This document shows positions 14,922-23,149 of a stretch of DNA of 35,255 bases, one piece after another. The notes below the pieces were generated by a model. The model was given only the letters and a program-made list of their open reading frames with translations, made no database searches and was not told the origin of the DNA. This DNA is from Pseudomonadota bacterium (GTDB lineage Bacteria > Pseudomonadota > Alphaproteobacteria > JAAXGF01), in the NCBI GenBank assembly GCA_022572945.1, contig JACZUY010000002.1:1-35255 (forward strand), written 5' to 3'. The number at the start of each line of letters is the position of its first letter. Positions within the stretch are counted from its first letter, which is position 1. A program made the position numbers and the translations under genes.

Positions 14922-15929
14922 ATGAAACGCTTAGCAACATCATTGATGCTCGGGCTTGGGGCCGCGCTGATACTGGCCCTGGGCGTGACCACCGGGCCGC
15001 GGGACGCCGCGGCGCAAGGTTGGGAGCCCAAGAAGCCCGTCGAGTTCGTCATCATGGCGGGCAAGGGCGGGGGCGCGGACAGGCTGTCCCGCTTCATTCA
15101 GGGTATCATCGAAAAGCATGGCTTCGCGTCCAAACCCTTCGTCCCCGTCAACAAGGGCGGCGGCTCGGGGGCCGAGGCCTTGGTCTATCTGAAGCAGCAC
15201 AAGGGCGATCCCCATGTGATCATGGCGACGCTCAACAGCTACTACTTGACGCCGCTTCGCCAACCCGATTTGGGCATCGATATTTCCAAATTCACGCCCA
15301 TCACCCGGATGGCCGAAGACACCTTCCAGCTTTGGGTGCATGCGGACAGCGACATCAAGACCGTCGATGACTACGTGAAAGCGGTGAAAAAGGCAGGCGC
15401 CGCGAACTGGAAGATGGGCGGCACCGGCACGGGCATTGAAGACTCCCTGGTCACCGCCATGCTTGAGAAGAAGTTCGGCATCAAGGTTACGTACATTCCG
15501 TACAAGGGCGGTGGCACGGTCGCCAAGGAGTTGATCGGCAAGCACATCGATTCGACCGTGAACAACCCCTCCGAGCAGGCCGGTTTCTGGGAAGCCGGCA
15601 AGTCGCGTCCGCTTGCCAGCTTCACGCCGAAAGGGAAGCTGTCAGGACGATTCGGCGAGATCCCCACCTTCGAGGAACTGGGGTACGGTACCGACATGGT
15701 CTACTACATGCAGCGCAGCTTCATCGCGCCGGAGGGCATCGACAAGGACGTTCAGGCGTTCTACGTCGGCGTGTTCGAGAAGGTCTACAAGTCCGACGAA
15801 TGGCAAGACTACATGAAGAAGAAGGGCATGGTCCCCGGTTGGTTGACCGGTACGGCGCTGACCGAGTACTTCGTCGCCGAGCTCGAAGCGCATCGCAAGT
15901 TACTGCAAGATGCCGGCGAAATCCAGTAA
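14922..15929 (+). CDS. tctC: Tripartite tricarboxylate transporter substrate-binding protein (TctC family)
   Basis: This 335-residue periplasmic binding protein has a signal peptide (MLGLGAALILALGVTTG... cleaved near AAAQG, about residue 29), then KPVEFVIMAGKGGGADRLSRF, the two beta-strand/loop region that holds a carboxylate through water molecules in TctC/BugT proteins. VTYIPYKGGGTVAKELIGKHID is the second conserved block. ATG 14922 has GGAGG five to six bases upstream. It delivers a small carboxylate to TctAB. Given the downstream genes the ligand may be oxalate or a related two-carbon acid (inference). Confidence 0.88.
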   Translation: MKRLATSLMLGLGAALILALGVTTGPRDAAAQGWEPKKPVEFVIMAGKGGGADRLSRFIQGIIEKHGFASKPFVPVNKGGGSGAEALVYLKQHKGDPHVIMATLNSYYLTPLRQPDLGIDISKFTPITRMAEDTFQLWVHADSDIKTVDDYVKAVKKAGAANWKMGGTGTGIEDSLVTAMLEKKFGIKVTYIPYKGGGTVAKELIGKHIDSTVNNPSEQAGFWEAGKSRPLASFTPKGKLSGRFGEIPTFEELGYGTDMVYYMQRSFIAPEGIDKDVQAFYVGVFEKVYKSDEWQDYMKKKGMVPGWLTGTALTEYFVAELEAHRKLLQDAGEIQ

Positions 15930-15969
15930 GCCGGAAAACACAAAGGAATCAGGTTAGGGCAAAAACGTC

Positions 15970-16467
15970 ATGCGAATAGCGGAACTCGTCATGGCCTTGG
16001 TCATGGCGGTGTTCTCCCTTTACCTGATGTGGAAGAGCGCGGAACTCCCCATCGGCTGGATCCCCGGTAAAGGACCAGGCGGTGGGGCGTTTCCGTTCTG
16101 GCTGTCGTTGGGGATGTTGGCATGCTGCGTTGCGATCATCCTGCGTTGGATCGCAAGGGCTAGCCCGCCGTCACGATCGACCGAGCCCTTTATGACGCCC
16201 GAGACGTTCAAGTGGTTCCTGCTGGTCGCCGGTTCGCTGACGGCGATGATCGCGCTGATCCACGTTATCGGCGTCTACGGCGCGGTGCCCCTTTTCCTCA
16301 TTTTTTACGTTCGGTTCCTGGGCCGGCACAGTTGGACAACGGCGGGCGCGCTGGCTATCTGTACGCCCGTGGCGACGTTTTTCTTTTTCGAGATCGCATT
16401 GAAGAAGACCCTCCCCAAGGGTTTCACCGAGCCGTTGTTCTACCCGCTTTACGATATTTTTCTTTAG
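15970..16467 (+). CDS. tctB: TctB-family small membrane subunit
   Basis: This 165-residue protein has four hydrophobic segments (about residues 5-25, 40-60, 80-100, 110-150) and the TctB opening in which IGWIPGKGPGGGAFPFWLSLGM follows the first helix. It is the small permease subunit of the tripartite tricarboxylate transporter. It starts 40 bp after tctC and is followed by tctA after 100 bp, where a GGGC-GCA-GCCC hairpin may separate the messages. Confidence 0.88.
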   Translation: MRIAELVMALVMAVFSLYLMWKSAELPIGWIPGKGPGGGAFPFWLSLGMLACCVAIILRWIARASPPSRSTEPFMTPETFKWFLLVAGSLTAMIALIHVIGVYGAVPLFLIFYVRFLGRHSWTTAGALAICTPVATFFFFEIALKKTLPKGFTEPLFYPLYDIFL

Positions 16468-16567
16468 GCGGTCCTTGGGCGACCGGGCGCAGCCCGTTAA
16501 TCGGGTCGGAGAACGGACGCGAGTGTTGGGCCTTCACCCCCGACCGAAATTGGAAGGTTAACCACGG

Positions 16568-18073
16568 ATGGAAGTGTTTAGCCTCCTTGTCAACGGGTTC
16601 TTTATTGCTTTCGAACCCCTCAATCTCTCGTTGGTCATCGCCGGCGTGGTCGTCGGACTGTTCATCGGCGCCATGCCTGGATTGGGATCGGTTAACGGCG
16701 TCGCGATTCTGTTGCCGATGACCTTCCTGGTGCCGCCGACATCGGCGGTCATCTTTCTGGCGGCGATCTATTACGGCGCGATGTATGGCGGCGCCATCAG
16801 TTCGATCATGCTGGGCATTCCCGGCGCGTCGACCGCGGTGGCGACCACCTTCGACGGCCGTCCGCTGGCGCTCAAGGGGATGGCCGACAAGGCGCTGGTG
16901 GCGGCGGCGACGGCGTCCTTCGTGGGCGGCACCATATCGGTCGTGCTGTTTACCCTGTTCGCGCTGCCCATGGCCGAGGTGGCGTTGGCTTTTGGCCCGC
17001 CCGAGACATTCGCGCTGATGGTGCTGGCCTTCTCCACCTTCATCGGCCTCGGCGGCGACGACATAGCGAAAACCCTTTTCTCGATCTTCATCGGGCTGGT
17101 GTTCAGCGCCGTCGGGTTGGATATCATCAGCGGCGAACCGAGGTTGATCTTCGGCGGTCTCACCGGATTTTACCACGGCATCAACTTCCTGGTGCTCGCC
17201 ATCGGCATCTACGGCATCGGCGAGATGCTGTGGACCATCGAGGTCAGCCGGGGCGATGTGTTGATGTCCAAGGCGACGGTCTCGTTCCGGCGCATTATCA
17301 ATTGCCTGAAAGAACTCAGGTCCTCCGCCAAGACCATGGTCTTGAGCTCGTTGCTTGGGTACTTCGTCGGCATCCTGCCGGCCGCCGGCGCCACGCCGGG
17401 CTCGCTCATGGCGTACGGCGTCGCCAAAACCATGGCAAAGAATCCGGAGACTTTCGGCAAGGGCAACGTGGACGGCGTGGTGGCGCCCGAGGCGGCCAAC
17501 AATGCCGCCAGCACCGGCTCCATGCTGCCGATGCTCACGCTCGGCATTCCGGGCTCGCCGACCACCGCGATTCTCCTCGGCGGCATGGTCATCTGGGGCC
17601 TCGAGCCGGGCCCCCTGGTGTTCGTCGACCATCCGGATTTCGTGTGGGGGCTCATCGCCAGCCTGTACGTCGCCAACGTGTTCGCGCTGTTGATCAACAT
17701 CGGCTTCATCCCGGCCTTCATCTGGGTGTTGAAGATGCCGTTCACCATCCTCGCCCCGATCATCTTCGTGCTTTGTGTGATCGGCGGTTACGTGCCGACC
17801 CAGGACATGCACGACGTGTGGCTGATGCTGATCTTCGGCGTCGTCGGATACATGATGCGCAAGCTCGACTATCCCATGGCGCCGGCGGTCCTCGCGATCG
17901 TTCTCGGGCCGCTCGCCGAGCCGGCGCTGCGCCAGTCCCTGATCGGGTCCCACGGCGACGTGATGATCTTCTTCGAACGCCCGATTTCCGGCTCGATCAT
18001 GGCTATCGCCATCATCCTGTTCGCCCTCCCGCTGGTGAAGCTCGTGAAAGCTAGGTGGAAGCGGGCGACATAG
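16568..18073 (+). CDS. tctA: TctA-family large permease subunit
   Basis: This 501-residue integral membrane protein has about eleven hydrophobic segments and the TctA signatures: GAMPGLGSVNGVAILLP (about 35-51), YYGAMYGGAISSIMLGIPG (about 69-87) and the symmetric second half GILPAAGATPG (about 267-277) with NNAASTGSMLPMLTLGIPGSP. It uses the proton or sodium gradient to import the substrate delivered by TctC. It is the last gene of the tct operon. Confidence 0.92.
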   Translation: MEVFSLLVNGFFIAFEPLNLSLVIAGVVVGLFIGAMPGLGSVNGVAILLPMTFLVPPTSAVIFLAAIYYGAMYGGAISSIMLGIPGASTAVATTFDGRPLALKGMADKALVAAATASFVGGTISVVLFTLFALPMAEVALAFGPPETFALMVLAFSTFIGLGGDDIAKTLFSIFIGLVFSAVGLDIISGEPRLIFGGLTGFYHGINFLVLAIGIYGIGEMLWTIEVSRGDVLMSKATVSFRRIINCLKELRSSAKTMVLSSLLGYFVGILPAAGATPGSLMAYGVAKTMAKNPETFGKGNVDGVVAPEAANNAASTGSMLPMLTLGIPGSPTTAILLGGMVIWGLEPGPLVFVDHPDFVWGLIASLYVANVFALLINIGFIPAFIWVLKMPFTILAPIIFVLCVIGGYVPTQDMHDVWLMLIFGVVGYMMRKLDYPMAPAVLAIVLGPLAEPALRQSLIGSHGDVMIFFERPISGSIMAIAIILFALPLVKLVKARWKRAT

Positions 18074-18126
18074 TGGTGTGGCGGACCGCGCAAGCGCTGG
18101 GACCGCCGATCAACAGGATTGCGGTG

Positions 18127-18162
18127 TTGCAAGCGAATTGGGCTGTGGTATAATGTATACCA
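18127..18162 (+). promoter_or_regulatory. gntR promoter overlapped by a perfect operator palindrome
   Basis: TTGCAA (18127-18132) and consensus TATAAT (18149-18154) are 16 bp apart. TGGTATAATGTATACCA (18146-18162) has 7-bp perfect arms with a 3-base centre and covers the -10 box. Palindromes of the GTATA/TATAC kind are typical targets of FCD-subfamily GntR repressors, so the downstream regulator probably represses itself. The ribosome site GAGAGGAG follows directly. Confidence 0.7.
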
Positions 18163-18175
18163 GAGAGGAGACGAT

Positions 18176-18865
18176 ATGGCGTCGGTGAGGGCGGCGGTTC
18201 AGCCCATCGAGCTCGACTTCAGCTTGAAGGACAAGACCTACGAGGCGCTGAAGCGGGCGATCTCGGAAATGAACATCTATGTCGCGCCCGAGGAACCCCG
18301 GCTCGACGAGCGCCAGCTCGCGGAGGACCTGGGAGTCAGCCGGACGCCGGTTCGCGAAGCCATCGCCCGGCTCGAGCAGGAGGGTTTCGTCCGCATCGCC
18401 CCCAGGAAGGGCGTCTACGTCGTTCGCAAGACGAAGCGGGAAATCCTCGAGATGATCACGGTGTGGGCGGCGCTCGAGAGCATGGCCGCGCGGCTGATCA
18501 CCTTGCACGCCACGGACTCGGAGATCGCCACCCTGCGCAGCCTGTTCGCGACCTTCGAGAACAACCAGGTGCAGGCCAAGATCGACGAGTATTCGGAGAC
18601 CAACATCCGGTTCCACCAGGCGCTTCTGAAAATGAGCCACTGCGAGCTCTTGAACCGGATGACCGAGAACCTGTTCATTCACATGCGGTCGATCCGCATG
18701 CGGACGATCGCGGAGGACGACAGGGCGCGGCGATCGATCATCGACCACATGCATATCATCGAGGCGCTCGAGCGCCGGGACACCGAGCTGGCCGAGCGGC
18801 TTGCCCGCCAGCACACCCTGAACCTCGCGGCCCACGTCGAGAGGAACGTCCACTACCTTGACTGA
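18176..18865 (+). CDS. GntR-family transcriptional regulator, FCD (FadR-C) type
   Basis: This 229-residue protein has an N-terminal winged helix (ERQLAEDLGVSRTPVREAIARLEQEGFVRIAPRKGVYV, about 43-80) with the invariant SRTPVREA recognition helix, and a C-terminal all-helical FCD domain whose metal/ligand His and Asp residues lie in TNIRFHQALLKMSHCELL and IIDHMHIIEALERRD. FCD regulators usually sense small carboxylates. ATG 18176 follows GAGGAG. It sits between tctCBA and the oxalate genes and carries an operator over its own promoter. It is the likely regulator of the island. Confidence 0.88.
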   Translation: MASVRAAVQPIELDFSLKDKTYEALKRAISEMNIYVAPEEPRLDERQLAEDLGVSRTPVREAIARLEQEGFVRIAPRKGVYVVRKTKREILEMITVWAALESMAARLITLHATDSEIATLRSLFATFENNQVQAKIDEYSETNIRFHQALLKMSHCELLNRMTENLFIHMRSIRMRTIAEDDRARRSIIDHMHIIEALERRDTELAERLARQHTLNLAAHVERNVHYLD

Positions 18866-18909
18866 CAACGATCATCCCAGGACCCGGAGCACGGGATGGG
18901 AGGAGCGCC

Positions 18910-20628
18910 ATGGCTGAAGCGGCGAAGAGACTCGACACGGCCGAGCGGCCCGACGAGAAGATATCGGGCGGACGTCTCGTCGCCAAGGCGCTGAAGAACG
19001 AAGGCGTCGAGGTGATCTTCACACTCTGCGGCGGCCACATCATCGACATCTACGACGGCTGTCTCGACGAGGGCATCGACATCATCGACGTGCGGCACGA
19101 GCAGGTCGCCGCGCACGCCGCCGACGGCTACGCGCGGATGACCGGCAAGCCGGGCTGCGCGGTGGTGACCGCCGGCCCGGGCACGACCGACGCGATCACC
19201 GGCGTCGCCAACGCGTTCCGCGCCGAGAGCCCGTTCGTCTTGATCGGCGGCCAGGGCGCGTTGTCCCAGCACAAGATGGGTTCGCTCCAGGACCTGCCCC
19301 ATGTCGACATGATGCTGCCGATCACCAAGTTCGCGGCGACCGTGCCCTCGACCGCGCGCATCGCCGACATGGTCAGCATGGCCTTCCGCGAATGCCGCAA
19401 CGGCGCGCCGGGGCCGTCGTTCCTCGAAATCCCGCGCGACGTTCTCGACGCCAAGATCGACCCGGAGCAGGCCCGGATCCCCGAAGCCGGCAGCTACCGG
19501 GCCTCGACCAGGTCGGTCGGCGACCCCGACGATATCGAGCGGCTCGCGGACATCCTGGTCAAGTCCGAGCGGCCGTGCGTCCTGTTCGGCACCCAGGTCT
19601 GGACCTGCCGCGCGACCGAGGCGGCCCGCGCGTTCGCCCGCGCGCTGAACATTCCGGCTTACCTCAACGGCGCCGGGCGCGGCACGTTTCCGCCCGGCGA
19701 TCCGCATCACTTCCACCGCACCCGCCGGGTCGCGTTCGACAACGCCGACGTGATCGTCATCGTCGGCACGCCGTTCGACTTCCGCATGGGCTACGGCAAG
19801 CGGTTGCGGGCGGACGCGACCGTGGTGCAGATCGACATGGATTACCGCACGGTGGGCAAGAATCGCGACATCTCGCTGGGCCTGGTCGGCGACGTCGGGC
19901 GCGTGCTCGAGGCGGTGACCGCGGCCGCGACCGGCCGCGTCGATAACGGCGCGCGTTCGCGCAAGTCGTGGATGGCGGAGCTCAGGGCCGAGGAGGCCGT
20001 CCGCTACGAGAAGCTGCTTCCCGAGCTGAAGTCGGACGCCGTGCCGATCAATCCCTATCGGGTGGCGTACGAACTCAACGAGTTCCTCACCGAGGACACG
20101 ATCTACATCGGCGACGGCGGCGACGTGGTCACCATCACCGCGCAGGCGGTCCAGCCGCGCTCGCCCGGCCACTGGATGGATCCGGGACCCCTCGGCACCC
20201 TCGGCATCGGCGTTCCCTTCGCCATGGCGGCCAAGTACGTCCACCCGGAGAAGGAGGTGCTGTGCTACTTCGGCGACGGCGCCCTGGCGATGACCGGCTG
20301 GGACTTCGAGACCTGCGTCCGGTTCAACCTGCCGTTCCTTGGGGTCGTCGGCAACAACTCGTCGATGAACCAGATTCGCTGCGGCCAGATCGACAAGTAC
20401 GGCGAGCAGCGCGGCAATGTCGGCAACCTGCTCGGCGACGTGCCGTTCGACAAGTTCGCCGAGATCCTCGGCGGCCACGGCGAGGAGGTGCGCGAACCCC
20501 ACCAGATCCGCCCGGCGCTCGAGCGCGCCCGCGAGGCCGTCGCCTCGGGCACGCCGGCGCTGGTCAACATCTGGGTCGACCGCGACGTCTGGGCGCCGGG
20601 CACCCGGAACCAGACGATGTACAAGTAG
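18910..20628 (+). CDS. ThDP-dependent enzyme, oxalyl-CoA decarboxylase / 2-hydroxyacyl-CoA lyase-like
   Basis: This 572-residue enzyme is of the acetolactate synthase/decarboxylase superfamily: catalytic Glu64 in VRHEQVAAHAADGYARM, TAGPGTTDAITG, a central domain, and the ThDP/Mg motif GDGALAMTGWDFETC...NN (about 455-483). Length and layout equal oxalyl-CoA decarboxylase (about 565-570) and HACL enzymes. The C-terminal APGTRNQTMYK resembles HACL-like rather than classical Oxc ends. With Frc nearby, conversion of oxalyl-CoA to formyl-CoA and CO2 is the attractive role. An acyloin lyase or ligase acting on formyl-CoA is the alternative. The start has GGGAGGAG upstream, 44 bp after gntR. Confidence 0.7.
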   Translation: MAEAAKRLDTAERPDEKISGGRLVAKALKNEGVEVIFTLCGGHIIDIYDGCLDEGIDIIDVRHEQVAAHAADGYARMTGKPGCAVVTAGPGTTDAITGVANAFRAESPFVLIGGQGALSQHKMGSLQDLPHVDMMLPITKFAATVPSTARIADMVSMAFRECRNGAPGPSFLEIPRDVLDAKIDPEQARIPEAGSYRASTRSVGDPDDIERLADILVKSERPCVLFGTQVWTCRATEAARAFARALNIPAYLNGAGRGTFPPGDPHHFHRTRRVAFDNADVIVIVGTPFDFRMGYGKRLRADATVVQIDMDYRTVGKNRDISLGLVGDVGRVLEAVTAAATGRVDNGARSRKSWMAELRAEEAVRYEKLLPELKSDAVPINPYRVAYELNEFLTEDTIYIGDGGDVVTITAQAVQPRSPGHWMDPGPLGTLGIGVPFAMAAKYVHPEKEVLCYFGDGALAMTGWDFETCVRFNLPFLGVVGNNSSMNQIRCGQIDKYGEQRGNVGNLLGDVPFDKFAEILGGHGEEVREPHQIRPALERAREAVASGTPALVNIWVDRDVWAPGTRNQTMYK

Positions 20629-20715
20629 GAGAGAACAGCGAATGGCGCCGCGCGCTGGATCAGACCCGGCCGATCGTGGCCGCAAGTTGGCTTTGATGGG
20701 TTCGCGCCATACTTT

Positions 20716-20738
20716 GTACGGCAGGCGCCTGACCGTAC
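20716..20738 (+). other. Compound hairpin in the leader of the oxidoreductase genes
   Basis: GTACGG and CCGTAC pair around an inner CAGGC/GCCTG palindrome in the 133-bp gap before the gamma-delta gene, 24 bp before its start. It could limit read-through from the ThDP gene or protect the 5' end of the downstream message. Confidence 0.4.
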
Positions 20739-20761
20739 TTACTCCAGAAGGAGGAATTTAA

Positions 20762-21907
20762 ATGAGCACCGGTTCCGTGGAGGTCGTGTACCGCGGCATC
20801 TTTCAAAAGACGCTGGCCAAGAACATCTGCCGCGGGATCGTATTCGCGGCCAGGAAAGAAGGAAAGATCGGCACCGCCTTCGGACGCTACGGTGACTCGC
20901 CCGAACGCAACGGCATTCCGGCGAAGCAGTTCGCCGTGGTTTCCGATACCGAAGAGGAGTTGGAGGAGCACCTTGCGAAGTACGAACCGGTCAACAACGA
21001 CGTGACCATTGCCGCCGACGACGCCCTTTGCAAGGGCATCGAGTCCTGGGCCTGGTACGGTCTGCAGCCGATCAACAAGCTGCTCGGAGACGGCGGCACG
21101 CTTTTGGTCACCTCGATCCAGTCGCCCAACAAGCTGATCAAGACCATCCACCGCAAGGGGACTCCGTACAATCTCGCCATCGTCAAGGCCCAGGCCAGTT
21201 TCTCGGGTCTGTGGGCGTACAAGGACGACCACACCGATGTGCGCCTCCTCGGCGCCCTCGCCAAGGTCGCCCCGCACATCGTCAGCCTGGACGCCATGCT
21301 CGAGGCGATCCGCGACCAGTGGAACGATGACCTCAAGGTCGCTGCCGCGAAGCGCGCTTATGAAGCGACCGAGTCGACCCCCGTTGGCGTCGATCAGGGC
21401 AACGACGAGGTGCCGTTCTCGTTCGATCTGCCCGGCTGGACGAAGATGGAGGAGGGCCTGGTGATTCGCGGCATGGACGCGAAGCCACAGGACGTTCCCG
21501 GCCGCGACGGCGGCTACGTCCCGACACGCAACGAGGTGTTCAAGAAGTTCTCGACCCGCACCATGCGGCCGGTCATCAACTTCGACACCTGCACCAAGTG
21601 CACGCTGTGTTGGCTGAATTGCCCCGACACCTGCTTCGACATCACCCCCGACGGCTTCTACGACGCCAATATGGAAGCCTGCTGCGGCTGTGGCGTGTGC
21701 GAGGCGGTCTGCCCGGTGAAAGACTGCGTCACCATGGTCAACGAGGAAGCCTTCGAGGACAACGACAGCCAGTGGGAGATGTGGACCAAGGACAAGGAAG
21801 GCTACCTGGCCTGGCTGACCAAAAATATTACCGAACGGCCCGCCCGCTCGCACGGGTATCACCACGTAGGCCAATACGCCGAGGAGATAGCCGATGGCAC
21901 CGCCTGA
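20762..21907 (+). CDS. Oxalate oxidoreductase, fused gamma-delta subunit
   Basis: This 381-residue protein has two parts. Residues 1-180 form the gamma domain of 2-oxoacid:ferredoxin oxidoreductases (VEVVYRGIFQKTLAKNICRGIVFAA..., then LLVTSIQSPNKL). Residues about 265-330 form the delta ferredoxin domain with two [4Fe-4S] sites, C277-x2-C280-x2-C283-x3-C287-P and C307-x2-C310-x2-C313-x3-C317-P. Gamma and delta fused in this order is the layout of Moorella oxalate oxidoreductase, which oxidises oxalate to two CO2 and reduces ferredoxin. A strong AAGGAGG lies eight bases before ATG 20762. The stop overlaps the alpha gene by 14 bases. Confidence 0.83.
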   Translation: MSTGSVEVVYRGIFQKTLAKNICRGIVFAARKEGKIGTAFGRYGDSPERNGIPAKQFAVVSDTEEELEEHLAKYEPVNNDVTIAADDALCKGIESWAWYGLQPINKLLGDGGTLLVTSIQSPNKLIKTIHRKGTPYNLAIVKAQASFSGLWAYKDDHTDVRLLGALAKVAPHIVSLDAMLEAIRDQWNDDLKVAAAKRAYEATESTPVGVDQGNDEVPFSFDLPGWTKMEEGLVIRGMDAKPQDVPGRDGGYVPTRNEVFKKFSTRTMRPVINFDTCTKCTLCWLNCPDTCFDITPDGFYDANMEACCGCGVCEAVCPVKDCVTMVNEEAFEDNDSQWEMWTKDKEGYLAWLTKNITERPARSHGYHHVGQYAEEIADGTA

Positions 21908-23144
21908 CACAGCCACTGCGGCCAAGACGATCGAGCTCCCCGGCGGATCGGGCGACGAGAGAGAGGAGCTGATCAGCGGCAGCGAGGCGATCGCGCACGC
22001 CTGCCGGCTCGCCGACGTCGACGTGATCACGGCGTACCCGATCCGGCCGTACGACACCGTCATGCAATACGTATCGCAGATGATCTCCAACGGAGATTTC
22101 GACTGCGAATTCATCGTTGCCGAGAGCGAGCATTCGCAGTTCGAGATCGTCAAGCACGCGTCGGCGGTGGGCGCCCGCGTGTTCTGCGGGTCCAGCGGCG
22201 TCGGCTGGTTCTACGCCTTCGAGGCGCTGGCGGTCACCGCCGGGCTGCGTATACCGATGGTCGCCATGGTCGGCAACAGGGCGCTCGACGATCCTGGCGC
22301 CTTCGGGGTCGAACACAACGATGCGCTCGCGGTGCGAGACCTCGGCTGGATGCTCGCCTGGGTGGCGACCGCGCAGGAGGCGCTGGACACGGCGCTGATT
22401 GCGTACCGTGTGGCCGAGGATCCACGCATCTTCCTTCCCTGCGCGATCAGCTGCGACGGGGCCTTCCTCACCCACAGCCAGGCGATCGTCAAGGTTCCCA
22501 GCAAGGAGATGGTGGACAGCTTCCTGCCGCCCTATGACCGGGGGGAAAAGCAGCTGCATCCGGACAACCCGATCACCATCGCGCCGCAGGTGAACGAGGA
22601 CTGGCTGATGGAGATGCGGCAGCAGAACGACAAGGCGATGCGCCGTGCCCGTGAGGTCATCATCGAGGCATACGACGATTTCGAAGCCAAGTTCGGCCGC
22701 GGCGGCGAGCCCTTCATCGAGCGCTACATGATGGACGACGCCGAGATCGTGCTGGTCGGCATGGGGACCTTGGCGTTGCCGGTGAAAGTCGCCGTCCGCA
22801 AGATGAGAGGGCAGGGTAAAAAGGTCGGCTTCTTGCGGGTCAGGTGGTTCCGCCCGTTCCCCACCATCGAGCTGCAGGACGCGCTGTCCGGGGTGCAGGC
22901 CGTGGGCGTGATCGATCGCGATTACGGTTTCGGCTCCCCGTTCCACAGCGGCGTGCTGGCCAACGAGCTGCGCTCGGCGCTCTACCCGGTGGAGAACCCG
23001 CCCAAGGTCGTTTCGTTCATCGCCGGCCTCGGCGGCCGGGAGGTGAGCATTGACAACGTCGTCGAGATCGCCGGCATGACGTATGACGCCGCAAACGACA
23101 GCCTCGATGATCAGGACACCCATTGGATCGGAGTAAGGGAGTAA
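21894..23144 (+). CDS. Oxalate oxidoreductase, alpha subunit
   Basis: This 416-residue protein has the pyruvate:ferredoxin oxidoreductase domain I/II layout (SGSEAIAHACRLADVDVITAYPIRP, then the domain II part DAEIVLVGMGTLA...). Pyruvate enzymes have YPITP; here it is YPIRP (Arg51), and VGNRALDDPGAFG carries Arg129, Asp132 and Phe137. The oxalate enzyme of Moorella uses Arg31, Arg109, Asp112 and Phe117 as I recall; the spacing here is identical with an offset of 20. This favours a dianionic two-carbon substrate over pyruvate. The start is preceded by GAGGAG and lies inside the end of the gamma-delta gene. Confidence 0.84.
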   Translation: MAPPDTATAAKTIELPGGSGDEREELISGSEAIAHACRLADVDVITAYPIRPYDTVMQYVSQMISNGDFDCEFIVAESEHSQFEIVKHASAVGARVFCGSSGVGWFYAFEALAVTAGLRIPMVAMVGNRALDDPGAFGVEHNDALAVRDLGWMLAWVATAQEALDTALIAYRVAEDPRIFLPCAISCDGAFLTHSQAIVKVPSKEMVDSFLPPYDRGEKQLHPDNPITIAPQVNEDWLMEMRQQNDKAMRRAREVIIEAYDDFEAKFGRGGEPFIERYMMDDAEIVLVGMGTLALPVKVAVRKMRGQGKKVGFLRVRWFRPFPTIELQDALSGVQAVGVIDRDYGFGSPFHSGVLANELRSALYPVENPPKVVSFIAGLGGREVSIDNVVEIAGMTYDAANDSLDDQDTHWIGVRE

Positions 23145-23149
23145 CAATC

